From the NCBI RefSeq assembly GCF_003574445.1, contig NZ_KZ984578.1:1-52974 (forward strand): DNA of 52,974 nt. Direction: 5' to 3'. Under the pieces are notes generated by a model. The model saw nothing but the letters and a program-made list of their open reading frames with translations, was not told where the DNA came from and ran no database searches. This document shows, one piece after another, positions 40,738 to 49,133 of the stretch; positions within the stretch are counted from its first letter, which is position 1; each line of letters begins with the position of its first letter. The position numbers and the translations under genes were made by a program. The DNA is from Streptomyces sp. YIM 130001. Lineage in GTDB: Bacteria; Actinomycetota; Actinomycetes; Streptomycetales; Streptomycetaceae.

Positions 40738-42267
40738 GTGACCACCGACCCACACCCCGCACCGCCCGACCCTGGCCGCCCCACCGCCACGTCCCCCCAG
40801 GTCCCGCCCCAGCGCCCGGCCCCGCGCACGACACCGTCGTCACCCCGGACCGACACCCGCACCGGCTTCTGCCGCATCACCGTCGTCACCCCGGACCGCC
40901 GCGTCGACCTCGCCCTGCCCGACGACCTGCCGCTGACGGATATCCGCCCCGACATCCTCCGCCTCACCGGCCCGCACTCGGCCGAAGACGCCCTGGCCGG
41001 CCACCACTTGGTCCTCCGCGACGGCACGGTCCTCGACACCACGGAGTCCCTCGCGGCCCAGCGCGTGACGGACGGCGAAGTGCTCCTGCTCCGCCCTTTC
41101 GCGGACTCGCTGCCACCGCCCGTCCACGACGACGTGTCCGAGGCCGTCGCCGCAGCCGTTGCACGCGACCACACCCGCTGGAGCGACGCCCACACCCGTA
41201 CCGCGGGACTGACCGGGACAGCGGTCCTGCTCGCCCTCCTCGCGTTCGCCCTGTGGCAGAGCCCGCCCGGCCACGTCACACACGGCCTGCCCGCGGTCCT
41301 CGCCGCGTCGATCGCCATCCTGCTCGTCGCCCTGGCGGGCACCCGCGCGCGGATCTACGGCGACCGGGACGCGGCCGCCGTCTTCGGCACGGCAGCGCTC
41401 GCCCACGCCGCCGTCGCCGGATCAGGCCTGGTTCCGCCGTCGCCGGGGCACGGCGCGGGAAAACTGCAGTTCCTCACCGCCTGCGTCGCCGTCGTCCTCG
41501 GCGCCCTGGTCCTGGTGATCGCCACCCCGCGCGGCGACAGCGTGTTCGTCGCCGTCCTGGGCGCCGCCTCCCTCGGTGTCGCCGTCACCTTCCCGGTGAT
41601 CCTCGCCGCCGCACGGTCCGTCGACGCCGCGGCCCTGTGCCTACCCGCGGCCGTCGGTCTCCTCGCCTTCCTGCCCGGCCTCTCCGCCCGCTGGGCCCGG
41701 CTCCCCAGCGCCTTCGAACCACCCCGCGCCGCACCCGGCCCGTACGACCCCGACGAGACGCCGTCACCACCCGAACCCGTGGACTACGCGCGCGTGGCGG
41801 CCCGGTCCGGACGCGGTCACGAACTCCTGGTCGGACTCGTCGCCTCCTGCGGCCTGGCAGTCACCGCCGCGGCCGCCGTCCTCGCCTACACCGGGGACGT
41901 CTGGGCGCAGCTCCTCACCCTCGCTGCGGGCCTCGCACTGCTCACCAGGGCCAGGCTGTTCCAGTACACCGCCCAGGTCGCCGTCTGCCTCACAGCAGGC
42001 CTCGCCACCCTGACCCTCCTGATCACCGGTGTGACCCTGAGCGCACCCGCCGACGGTCTCCACGCGCGCGTGATCTGGCTCACCGCGGCGCTCGCCGCCG
42101 TCGCCGCCCTGTTCGCGACCACGGGCCTGGTGGTGTCCCGCCGCGGCACGACCCCGTTCTGGGGACGCCTGCTCGAAATCGTGGAAGCGGCTCTCCTGTT
42201 GACCCTCGTACCCCTGTGCCTGGCGGTTCTCGGCGTCTACCACGGCGTACGGGCCATGACGTCATGA
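40738..42267 (+). CDS. eccD: Type VII secretion integral membrane protein EccD
   Basis: 509 aa from GTG 40738, with GAAGGGGA upstream; longer in-frame starts are Arg-rich and unconserved. A disordered Pro-rich start leads to a ubiquitin-like (YukD) cytosolic domain around residues 40-120 (C-R-I-T-V-V-T-P-D-R-R-V-D-L-A-L-P to L-L-L-R-P). About eleven hydrophobic segments follow, as expected for the EccD membrane barrel that forms most of the ESX inner-membrane ring. A cytosolic loop rich in Pro/Glu (residues ~330-360) separates two groups of spans. The gene ends 229 bp before rpsO. Confidence 0.92.
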   Translation: MTTDPHPAPPDPGRPTATSPQVPPQRPAPRTTPSSPRTDTRTGFCRITVVTPDRRVDLALPDDLPLTDIRPDILRLTGPHSAEDALAGHHLVLRDGTVLDTTESLAAQRVTDGEVLLLRPFADSLPPPVHDDVSEAVAAAVARDHTRWSDAHTRTAGLTGTAVLLALLAFALWQSPPGHVTHGLPAVLAASIAILLVALAGTRARIYGDRDAAAVFGTAALAHAAVAGSGLVPPSPGHGAGKLQFLTACVAVVLGALVLVIATPRGDSVFVAVLGAASLGVAVTFPVILAAARSVDAAALCLPAAVGLLAFLPGLSARWARLPSAFEPPRAAPGPYDPDETPSPPEPVDYARVAARSGRGHELLVGLVASCGLAVTAAAAVLAYTGDVWAQLLTLAAGLALLTRARLFQYTAQVAVCLTAGLATLTLLITGVTLSAPADGLHARVIWLTAALAAVAALFATTGLVVSRRGTTPFWGRLLEIVEAALLLTLVPLCLAVLGVYHGVRAMTS

Positions 42268-42440
42268 CCGGCCCCTCAGAGCCCGCGCCCGAGGCAGAGG
42301 CGGCCCGCGACCGGACAGCGCGGGGCCGGGGGCATGGCGGCCGACTGGTAGCCTGTGTTCAGCCCGCGTGTGTACGCGCCCCGGTCATCGAGATCCGAGG
42401 CGGCGCCCCGCGGATCACCGCCTCCCGAGTCACGGAAGCT

Positions 42441-42462
42441 CCCCTGAGATTTAGACCAGGGG
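42441..42462 (+). promoter_or_regulatory. Small hairpin in the rpsO leader
   Basis: A 6-bp perfect stem (42441-42446 and 42457-42462) with a 10-nt A/T-rich loop, about 35 nt before the rpsO start. In other bacteria S15 represses its own mRNA by binding a structured leader; whether this element is part of such a site is unproven. Confidence 0.35.
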
Positions 42463-42496
42463 CACTCGGAGGCACCTGAGACAACGAGGAGTACCA

Positions 42497-42784
42497 GTGT
42501 CGCTCGACACCGCCACGAAGAAGCAGATCATGGGCGAGTTCGCCACCAAGGAGGGTGACACCGGCTCCCCCGAGGTCCAGGTCGCACTGCTTTCGCGTCG
42601 CATCTCGGACCTGACCGAGCACCTCAAGACCCACAAGCACGACCACCACTCCCGCCGTGGTCTGCTGATCCTGGTCGGCCAGCGTCGCCGTCTGCTGCAG
42701 TACCTGGCCAAGAAGGACATCCAGCGCTTCCGTACGCTGGTCGAGCGCCTCGGCATCCGCCGCGGTGCGGCGGGCGCGAAGTAA
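42497..42784 (+). CDS. rpsO: 30S ribosomal protein S15
   Basis: 95 aa including a slightly longer C-terminus than the usual 89. It binds the central domain of 16S rRNA early in 30S assembly. Conserved S15 stretches are G-D-T-G-S-P-E-V-Q-V-A-L-L-S-R-R-I, L-T-E-H-L-K-T-H-K-H-D-H-H-S-R-R-G-L-L and Q-R-R-R-L-L-Q-Y-L. GTG 42497 follows GAGGAG. It is followed by a terminator-like hairpin and then pnp, the widely conserved rpsO-pnp pairing. Confidence 0.97.
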   Translation: MSLDTATKKQIMGEFATKEGDTGSPEVQVALLSRRISDLTEHLKTHKHDHHSRRGLLILVGQRRRLLQYLAKKDIQRFRTLVERLGIRRGAAGAK

Positions 42785-43169
42785 GACATCCGAAGGGAGC
42801 GGTTCCCACACACGCGGGGGCCGCTCCCTTTGCCGTACGTGCGCAGTGTCACCCCGGCTTTGTAGTCTGGTCGCACGGCGTCGTACCGGACGCACCGGTG
42901 AAGCACCGCGTACCTCCCGTACGCAGTGCACGCGGTAACGCAGGACGAGCAGTACCGAACGGCCGGTAGCACAGTGGTACCGGCACCACAGAGCAGTACC
43001 GCACGAGGAGAAGCGGCCGAGCCGTCGCCGGTCCTCGGTAGTGGCCCCCGGGACACATCACCCGGGTGCTTCGATCGAAGACCGGCCCGCAACCAAGGCG
43101 CGCTTCTCCGACCCGTCCCCCCGCCACACGGGCGAGGGAACGAAAGACGACAAGTAGGAGAAAACGCTA
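42785..43169. other. 385-bp rpsO-pnp intergenic region
   Basis: No gene is supported. It holds the rpsO hairpin at 42793-42831, a -10-like TAGTCT at 42863-42868 without a clear -35, two CCCGGG blocks (43047-43052 and 43061-43066) able to form a stem, and several G-G-T-A-C-C-like palindromic fragments (for example near 42981). In Streptomyces the rpsO-pnp spacer is known to contain pnp promoters and a hairpin cut by RNase III, so a long structured pnp leader is expected here. Confidence 0.6.
42793..42831 (+). terminator. rpsO-pnp intergenic hairpin
   Basis: A 10-bp perfect stem (42793-42802 with 42821-42830), with more pairing possible in the 18-nt interior, ending in a short T run. It lies 8 nt after the rpsO stop. 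Probably a partial terminator and, by analogy with S. coelicolor, a possible RNase III target. Confidence 0.75.
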
Positions 43170-45398
43170 GTGGAGAACGAGACCCACTACGCCGAGGCCG
43201 TCATTGACAACGGCACCTTCGGCACCCGCACCATCCGCTTCGAGACGGGCCGCCTCGCCCGTCAGGCCGCCGGCTCCGCCGTGGCCTACCTGGACGACGA
43301 CACGATGGTCCTCTCGGCCACGACCGCGTCCAAGAAGCCCAAGGACCAGCTCGACTTCTTCCCCCTCACGGTGGACGTCGAGGAGCGCCAGTACGCGGCC
43401 GGCAAGATCCCCGGATCCTTCTTCCGCCGCGAGGGCCGCCCCTCCGAGGACGCCATCCTCACCTGCCGTCTGATCGACCGCCCGCTGCGCCCGTCCTTCA
43501 AGAAGGGCCTGCGCAACGAGATCCAGGTCGTCGAGACGATCATGGCGCTCAACCCCGACCACCTCTACGACGTGGTCGCGATCAACGCCGCCTCCTGCTC
43601 CACGCAGCTGGCCGGCCTGCCCTTCTCGGGCCCGATCGGCGGCACACGCGTGGCGCTCATCAAGGGCCAGTGGGTCGCGTTCCCGACGCACACCGAGCTC
43701 GAGGACGCCGTCTTCGACATGGTCGTCGCCGGTCGCGTCCTCGAGGACGGCGACGTCGCGATCATGATGGTCGAGGCCGAGGCCACCGAGAAGACCATCG
43801 AGCTCGTCAAGGGCGGCGCCGCCGCCCCGACCGAGGAGATCGTCGCCGCCGGCCTCGAGGCCTCGAAGCCGTTCATCAAGGTGCTCTGCAAGGCTCAGGC
43901 CGAGCTGGCCGCCAAGGCTGCGAAGCCGACCGGCGAGTTCCCGATCTTCCTCGACTACGAGGACGACGTCCTGGAGGCCCTCACCGGGGCCGTCCGCACC
44001 GAGCTCGCCCAGGCCCTCACCATCTCCGGCAAGCAGGAGCGCGAGGCCGAGCTGGACCGCGTCAAGGCGCTGGCCGGCGAGAAGCTGCTCCCGAAGTTCG
44101 AGGGCCGCGAGAAGGAGATCTCCGCCGCGTACCGCTCGCTGACCAAGACCCTGGTCCGTGAGCGCGTGATCAAGGAGAAGAAGCGCATCGACGGCCGCGG
44201 CGTCACGGACATCCGTACGCTCGCCGCCGAGGTCGAGGCCATCCCGCGCGTGCACGGCTCGGCGCTGTTCGAGCGTGGCGAGACCCAGATCCTGGGCGTC
44301 ACCACCCTCAACATGCTCCGCATGGAGCAGCAGCTGGACACCCTCTCCCCGGTGACCCGCAAGCGCTACATGCACAACTACAACTTCCCGCCGTACTCCA
44401 CCGGTGAGACCGGCCGCGTCGGCTCCCCGAAGCGCCGCGAGATCGGCCACGGCGCGCTCGCCGAGCGCGCCCTGGTGCCGGTCCTGCCGACGCGCGAGGA
44501 GTTCCCGTACGCGATCCGTCAGGTGTCCGAGGCCCTCAGCTCCAACGGCTCGACGTCGATGGGCTCGGTCTGCGCCTCCACCATGTCCCTGCTGAACGCC
44601 GGTGTGCCGCTCAAGGCCGCCGTCGCCGGTATCGCCATGGGTCTGATCTCCCAGGAGATCGACGGCGAGACGCACTACGTCACCCTCACCGACATCCTCG
44701 GTGCGGAGGACGCCTTCGGTGACATGGACTTCAAGGTCGCCGGCACCAAGGAGTTCGTGACCGCCCTCCAGCTCGACACCAAGCTGGACGGCATCCCGGC
44801 CTCCGTCCTGGCCGCGGCCCTCAAGCAGGCCCGCGACGCCCGTCTGCACATCCTCGACGTGATGACCGAGGCGATCGACGTTCCGGACGAGATGTCCCCG
44901 AACGCGCCGCGGATCATCACCGTCAAGATCCCGGTGGACAAGATCGGTGAGGTCATCGGCCCCAAGGGCAAGATGATCAACCAGATCCAGGAGGACACCG
45001 GCGCCGACATCACGATCGAGGACGACGGCACCATCTACATCGGTGCCCAGCAGGGCTCGCAGGCCGAGGCCGCCCGCAACACGATCAACGGCATCGCCAA
45101 CCCGACCATGCCCGAGGTCGGCGAGCGTTACCTGGGCACGGTCGTCAAGACCACGACCTTCGGTGCCTTCGTCTCCCTGATGCCCGGCAAGGACGGTCTG
45201 CTGCACATCTCGCAGATCCGCAAGCTCGCCGGCGGCAAGCGCGTGGAGAACGTCGAGGACGTCCTCGGTGTGGGCCAGAAGGTCCAGGTCGAGATCGCCG
45301 AGATCGACTCCCGCGGCAAGCTCTCCCTGCACCCCGTCATCGAGGGTGAAGAGAACGCCGACGAGGACGACGAAAAGAAGGACGACGCCGAGAAGTGA
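43170..45398 (+). CDS. pnp: Polynucleotide phosphorylase / guanosine pentaphosphate synthetase
   Basis: 742 aa. It degrades RNA 3'-to-5' by phosphorolysis and can add 3' tails; the Streptomyces enzyme was also described as guanosine pentaphosphate synthetase I. Order: first RNase PH domain (~15-150), an all-helical domain, second RNase PH domain (~330-560, with R-R-E-I-G-H-G-A-L-A-E-R-A-L), then KH (I-G-P-K-G-K-M-I) and S1 (Y-L-G-T-V-V-K-T-T-T-F-G-A-F-V) domains and an acidic tail. GTG 43170 has AGGAG at 43156-43160. The stop overlaps the M16 gene start (GTGA). Confidence 0.97.
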   Translation: MENETHYAEAVIDNGTFGTRTIRFETGRLARQAAGSAVAYLDDDTMVLSATTASKKPKDQLDFFPLTVDVEERQYAAGKIPGSFFRREGRPSEDAILTCRLIDRPLRPSFKKGLRNEIQVVETIMALNPDHLYDVVAINAASCSTQLAGLPFSGPIGGTRVALIKGQWVAFPTHTELEDAVFDMVVAGRVLEDGDVAIMMVEAEATEKTIELVKGGAAAPTEEIVAAGLEASKPFIKVLCKAQAELAAKAAKPTGEFPIFLDYEDDVLEALTGAVRTELAQALTISGKQEREAELDRVKALAGEKLLPKFEGREKEISAAYRSLTKTLVRERVIKEKKRIDGRGVTDIRTLAAEVEAIPRVHGSALFERGETQILGVTTLNMLRMEQQLDTLSPVTRKRYMHNYNFPPYSTGETGRVGSPKRREIGHGALAERALVPVLPTREEFPYAIRQVSEALSSNGSTSMGSVCASTMSLLNAGVPLKAAVAGIAMGLISQEIDGETHYVTLTDILGAEDAFGDMDFKVAGTKEFVTALQLDTKLDGIPASVLAAALKQARDARLHILDVMTEAIDVPDEMSPNAPRIITVKIPVDKIGEVIGPKGKMINQIQEDTGADITIEDDGTIYIGAQQGSQAEAARNTINGIANPTMPEVGERYLGTVVKTTTFGAFVSLMPGKDGLLHISQIRKLAGGKRVENVEDVLGVGQKVQVEIAEIDSRGKLSLHPVIEGEENADEDDEKKDDAEK

Positions 45399-46774
45399 CG
45401 TCTCGTAGTTCCGCGGCGACGGCCCGCGCCTCTTCGGAGGCGCGGGCCGTCGCCCGTACCCAAACCCTGCTCAAGGGCGAGAACGGCATCGGCACGGTGC
45501 GCCGCACCACCCTCCCGGGTGGTCTGCGCGTCGTGACCGAGACGCTGCCGTCGGTGCGCTCGGCGACGTTCGGCATCTGGGCCCACGTCGGCTCCCGGGA
45601 CGAGACACCCTCCCTCAACGGCGCCACCCACTATCTGGAACACCTCCTCTTCAAGGGCACCCGCAAGCGCTCCGCCCTCGACATCTCCGCCGCGATCGAC
45701 GCGGTCGGCGGCGAGATGAACGCCTTCACGGCGAAGGAGTACACCTGCTACTACGCACGCGTGCTCGACACCGACCTGCCGCTCGCCATCGACGTGGTGT
45801 GCGACATGCTCACCGGCTCGCTGATAGAGCAGGACGACGTCGACGCCGAGCGCGGGGTGATCCTCGAAGAGATCGCCATGACCGAGGACGACCCGGGCGA
45901 CTGCGTCCACGATCTCTTCGCGCACACGATGCTCGGAGACACCCCGCTCGGCCGCCCCGTCCTCGGCACGGTCGACACGGTCAACTCCCTGGACGCCAAC
46001 CGGATCCGCCGCTTCTACAAGCGGCACTACGACCCGACCCACCTGGTCGTCGCCGCCGCGGGCAACGTCGACCACCAGCAGGTCGTACGCCAGGTCCGCG
46101 CCGCCTTCGAGAAGGCCGGCGCACTCGGCACCCCGGGCGCCGCGCCGGTCTCCCCACGAGCCGGCTCGCGCGCCCTGCGCACCAGCGGCCGCGTCGAGCT
46201 CGTCGACCGCAGGACGGAACAGGCCCACGTCATCCTCGGCATGCCCGGCCTGGCGCGCACCGACGAGCGCCGCTGGGCTCTCGGCGTGCTCAGCACGGCA
46301 CTGGGCGGAGGCATGTCGTCACGCCTGTTCCAGGAGGTCAGGGAGAAGCGAGGTCTGGCCTACAGCGTGTACGCGTACACCTCGGGCTTCGCCGACTGCG
46401 GTCTCTTCGGCGTCTACGCGGGCTGCCGCCCGAACCAGGTGCACGACGTCCTGAAGATCTGCCGCGACCAGCTCGACCAGGTCGCCGAACACGGCCTGCC
46501 GGACGACGAGATCGCCCGTGCCATCGGCCAGCTCGCCGGCTCCACCGTCCTCGGTCTCGAGGACACGGGCGCGCTCATGCACCGGATCGGCAAGAGCGAG
46601 CTGTGCTGGGGCGAGCACATGTCCGTCGACGCCATGCTGGAGCGGATATCCGCGGTCACCCCGGACGACGTGCGCCAGGTCGCACGCGACGTACTCGGCC
46701 GGCGCCCCTCCTTGTCCGTCATCGGCCCCCTCAAGGGCAAGCAGGCGGAGCGCCTGCACGAAGCGGTCTCCTAA
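45395..46774 (+). CDS. M16 family zinc metallopeptidase (processing peptidase-like)
   Basis: 459 aa. The inverted zinc motif H-Y-L-E-H lies at residues 79-83 within G-A-T-H-Y-L-E-H-L-L-F-K-G-T, and the downstream glutamate cluster in E-R-G-V-I-L-E-E-I supplies the third ligand, as in mitochondrial processing peptidase and bacterial M16 enzymes. The C-terminal half is the usual inactive M16 repeat with G-G-G-M-S-S-R-L-F-Q-E-V-R-E-K-R-G-L-A-Y. The GTG start overlaps the pnp stop. The same pnp-M16-dapB order occurs in mycobacteria; the substrate is unknown. Confidence 0.94.
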   Translation: MTSRSSAATARASSEARAVARTQTLLKGENGIGTVRRTTLPGGLRVVTETLPSVRSATFGIWAHVGSRDETPSLNGATHYLEHLLFKGTRKRSALDISAAIDAVGGEMNAFTAKEYTCYYARVLDTDLPLAIDVVCDMLTGSLIEQDDVDAERGVILEEIAMTEDDPGDCVHDLFAHTMLGDTPLGRPVLGTVDTVNSLDANRIRRFYKRHYDPTHLVVAAAGNVDHQQVVRQVRAAFEKAGALGTPGAAPVSPRAGSRALRTSGRVELVDRRTEQAHVILGMPGLARTDERRWALGVLSTALGGGMSSRLFQEVREKRGLAYSVYAYTSGFADCGLFGVYAGCRPNQVHDVLKICRDQLDQVAEHGLPDDEIARAIGQLAGSTVLGLEDTGALMHRIGKSELCWGEHMSVDAMLERISAVTPDDVRQVARDVLGRRPSLSVIGPLKGKQAERLHEAVS

Positions 46775-46793
46775 CTCGCAAAAGGATCAAGCA

Positions 46794-47549
46794 ATGAGCA
46801 AGCTGCGCGTGGCCGTCATCGGCGCCAAGGGCCGCATCGGGTCCGAGGCGGTACGAGCAGTCGAGGCTGCCGACGACCTGGAGTTGGTGGCCGCACTCGG
46901 CCGGGGCGACACACTGGAGGCCCTCGTCGAATCCGGCGCCGAAGCAGTGGTCGAACTGACCACCCCCGCCTCGGTGATGGACAACCTCGACTTCTGCGTA
47001 CGGAACGGGATCCACGCCGTAGTGGGCACGACCGGCTGGACCGAGGAGCGCCTCGCCCAGCTCGACACCTGGCTGGCGGCCTCGCCGAGCACCGGCGTCC
47101 TCATCGCCCCGAACTTCTCCATCGGCGCCGTACTGACGATGCACTTCGCCCAGCAGGCGGCCCGCTACTTCGAGTCCGCCGAGATCGTCGAGCTGCACCA
47201 CCCGAACAAGGTGGACGCCCCGTCCGGCACCGCCACCCGCACCGCCCAGCTGATCGCGGCGGCCCGCTCCGGCGCCGGACTGCCCGCCCAGCCGGACGCC
47301 ACGGAGACCGCGCTCGACGGGGCCCGCGGCGCGGACGTCGACGGAGTGCCGGTGCACGCGGTGCGCATGCGCGGCCTGCTCGCCCATCAGGAGGTGCTGC
47401 TCGGCGGCGAGGGCGAGACCCTCACCATCCGGCACGACTCCCTGCACCACAGCAGCTTCATGCCCGGCATCCTGCTCGGCCTGCGCCGCGTGGCGCACAC
47501 TCCCGGCCGCACCTTCGGCCTGGAGAACTTCCTGGACCTCGGTAACTGA
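46794..47549 (+). CDS. dapB: 4-hydroxy-tetrahydrodipicolinate reductase
   Basis: 251 aa from ATG 46794, with AAAGGA upstream. It uses NAD(P)H to reduce the product of DapA on the way to diaminopimelate and lysine. The Rossmann motif is V-I-G-A-K-G-R-I-G near the N-terminus. The catalytic/substrate region E-L-H-H-P-N-K-V-D-A-P-S-G-T-A is intact, and G-T-T-G-W is the conserved hinge. It follows the M16 gene by 19 bp. DapA is encoded about 2.5 kb downstream. Confidence 0.97.
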   Translation: MSKLRVAVIGAKGRIGSEAVRAVEAADDLELVAALGRGDTLEALVESGAEAVVELTTPASVMDNLDFCVRNGIHAVVGTTGWTEERLAQLDTWLAASPSTGVLIAPNFSIGAVLTMHFAQQAARYFESAEIVELHHPNKVDAPSGTATRTAQLIAAARSGAGLPAQPDATETALDGARGADVDGVPVHAVRMRGLLAHQEVLLGGEGETLTIRHDSLHHSSFMPGILLGLRRVAHTPGRTFGLENFLDLGN

Positions 47550-47553
47550 CGCC

Positions 47554-48003
47554 GTGCGAGCCAAGATCACGTATTTCCTGCTGGCTGCCGTCCTGGTCGT
47601 CTACTTCGTCCTGGTCGGCAGCCGCGGTGTGCTGCTTCTCCGCGAAGGCACCATCCTCACGGTCACCTTCGGCGTCGCGGTGCTCATTCTGCCGCTGATC
47701 GGTATCTGGTTCCTCTGGAAGACCACCCAATTCGCCCGCCGCGCAGGCCAGTTGGCCGCGGAGCTGGAGGAGGAGGGCGGTCTGCCGGTCGACGAGCTGC
47801 AGCGCACGCCCGGTGGCCGTATCGACCGCGACTCCGCCGACGCCGTGTTCGCCGAGCGCAAGGCGGAGACCGAGGACGCTCCGGAGGACTGGCGCAGCTG
47901 GTTCCGTCTCGCGGTGGCCTACCACGACGCCCGGGACACCCCTCGCGCGCGCAAGGCGATGCAGCGGGCGATCGCCCTGCACGACCGGGCTCCGGCCGCC
48001 TGA
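47554..48003 (+). CDS. Small membrane protein with a C-terminal TPR-like helix pair
   Basis: 149 aa from a GTG four bases after dapB. Two membrane spans (residues ~5-25 and ~33-55) are followed by a cytosolic helical part. The segment W-R-S-W-F-R-L-A-V-A-Y-H-D-A-R-D-T-P-R-A-R-K-A-M has the spacing of a tetratricopeptide unit (W, L, G/A, Y, A positions). I recognise no enzyme motif. The close spacing to dapB implies co-expression. Confidence 0.8.
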   Translation: MRAKITYFLLAAVLVVYFVLVGSRGVLLLREGTILTVTFGVAVLILPLIGIWFLWKTTQFARRAGQLAAELEEEGGLPVDELQRTPGGRIDRDSADAVFAERKAETEDAPEDWRSWFRLAVAYHDARDTPRARKAMQRAIALHDRAPAA

Positions 48004-48014
48004 CCCGATCCGCG

Positions 48015-48596
48015 TCAGGCGGGACCGCTGTATTCGTACGCCCAGGCCTCGACGGTGTCCGCCGCACGCTCGAAGGCCGTTTCACGGCCGAGGAAGTCGG
48101 CATTCCGGTTGGTCATCAGCGGCCCCGGCAGGGGCTCCCCACCGCGTCGTACGAGGGCCAGCGCCTGGCCCTGGACGGTGCGCGGCAGCCCGAGCCAGCG
48201 CACGGGCTGCTGCACCGTCCGCACGGCCGCGACCGCGTTCCACGGCACCGTACGGGTCACGAAGAACCCGGTCTGCCGCAGTCCGCGCGCGCTCACCCAG
48301 GTGCCGATACGCAGCATGCGCAGCGCGGCCGCGATCACCACAAGGGCGGCGAGCGCGCAGATCAGTGCACCCTGAAGCCCTCCGGCGAAGGCGATGATCA
48401 TCGCCGCGATGAGCATGAACGAGGCGAGCAGCAGCACGACCGCCGACGCACCCACTCGCCAGGGCCCCGGCCGGTAGGGCCGACGCCACTGGTCGCGGTC
48501 GTCGTACGGCAGCGCGATGTCGTCGGTCGCCTCGTCAAAAGCGCGGTCGGCCGTCAGGAAGGGCAGGGGCACGACGGAGTTCCTCACTCGGGGCAC
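48015..48596 (-). CDS. Membrane protein with bacterial PH-like domain
   Basis: 193 aa. The N-terminal 45 residues are soluble. Two hydrophobic segments (V-G-A-S-A-V-V-L-L-L-A-S-F-M-L-I and A-L-I-C-A-L-A-A-L-V-V-I-A-A-A) come next, then a domain starting I-G-T-W-V-S-A-R-G-L-R-Q-T-G-F-F with V-P-W-N-A-V-A-A-V-R, typical of actinobacterial PH-domain membrane proteins. The start is ambiguous among three in-frame GTG codons; I kept the longest. It is convergent with the preceding gene, with an 11-bp gap. Confidence 0.72.
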   Translation of the reverse strand: MPRVRNSVVPLPFLTADRAFDEATDDIALPYDDRDQWRRPYRPGPWRVGASAVVLLLASFMLIAAMIIAFAGGLQGALICALAALVVIAAALRMLRIGTWVSARGLRQTGFFVTRTVPWNAVAAVRTVQQPVRWLGLPRTVQGQALALVRRGGEPLPGPLMTNRNADFLGRETAFERAADTVEAWAYEYSGPA

Positions 48597-48693
48597 ACGT
48601 GTTGGGCTGTGCCCGGTGAGGCTACCCAGGCCTGCGGCGACCGGCCACCCCGGGGCGCCAAAGGGGGCGCGGGCCCGTCAGGAGCCCGCTCGA

Positions 48694-48933
48694 TCAGCGG
48701 TGATCGGTGGCCTCGGACTGCTGCGTGTGGGCCGGCGCCTGCTCCTGCGAAAGCGCTGGCAGGCCGAACAGGAGCGAGCCCACGAGCCCGGCGACGATGG
48801 TCAGTCCGACCAGTGCGCGGCCGGCGATCTCACCGGCCGAGGCACGATCGGGAGGCGGTGGAGTGACGTTACTGCGGAACTTGTCGGCCTCCGCGATGAA
48901 GGCGAACGGGACGGGCTCTCGCCGTCGGAACAT
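48694..48933 (-). CDS. Small membrane protein of unknown function
   Basis: 79 aa. A soluble N-terminus beginning M-F-R-R-R-E-P-V-P-F-A-F-I-A-E-A-D-K-F-R is followed by one membrane span (G-R-A-L-V-G-L-T-I-V-A-G-L-V-G-S-L-L-F-G-L) and a short Gln/Ser/His tail. A GAGGAG lies about 11 nt before the ATG. It shares direction with the PH-domain gene 97 bp downstream. No family is recognised. The coding pattern and ribosome site make it a likely real gene. Confidence 0.65.
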   Translation of the reverse strand: MFRRREPVPFAFIAEADKFRSNVTPPPPDRASAGEIAGRALVGLTIVAGLVGSLLFGLPALSQEQAPAHTQQSEATDHR

Positions 48934-49133
48934 GAAGGGCGCTTCTCCTCACGGGTCTCAGGGGTGCCGTACGACATCCCTGCTACTGGTGAAGACGTTC
49001 GAAAGGGCGCATTGGTGCCCTCAACCACGGAATTCGTCGAAGAACGTCACAGAGCAATGCCGAACGGTCCGCTGTCAGTGCCGAGCCGTAGAGTGGGCGC
49101 CGCCCGAGCGAGCACGATGGAAGGACCCCGCCG

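Noticed and set aside
42264..42479. Small frame starting at ATGA overlap with the eccD stop (71 codons)
   Set aside because: The start overlap is tempting, but there is no family-like sequence, the frame runs through the rpsO leader, and Arg/Gly/Ala composition suggests chance.
42926..43207. 93-codon plus-strand frame in the rpsO-pnp gap
   Set aside because: It runs into pnp out of frame and spans a known regulatory spacer; no ribosome site or motif.
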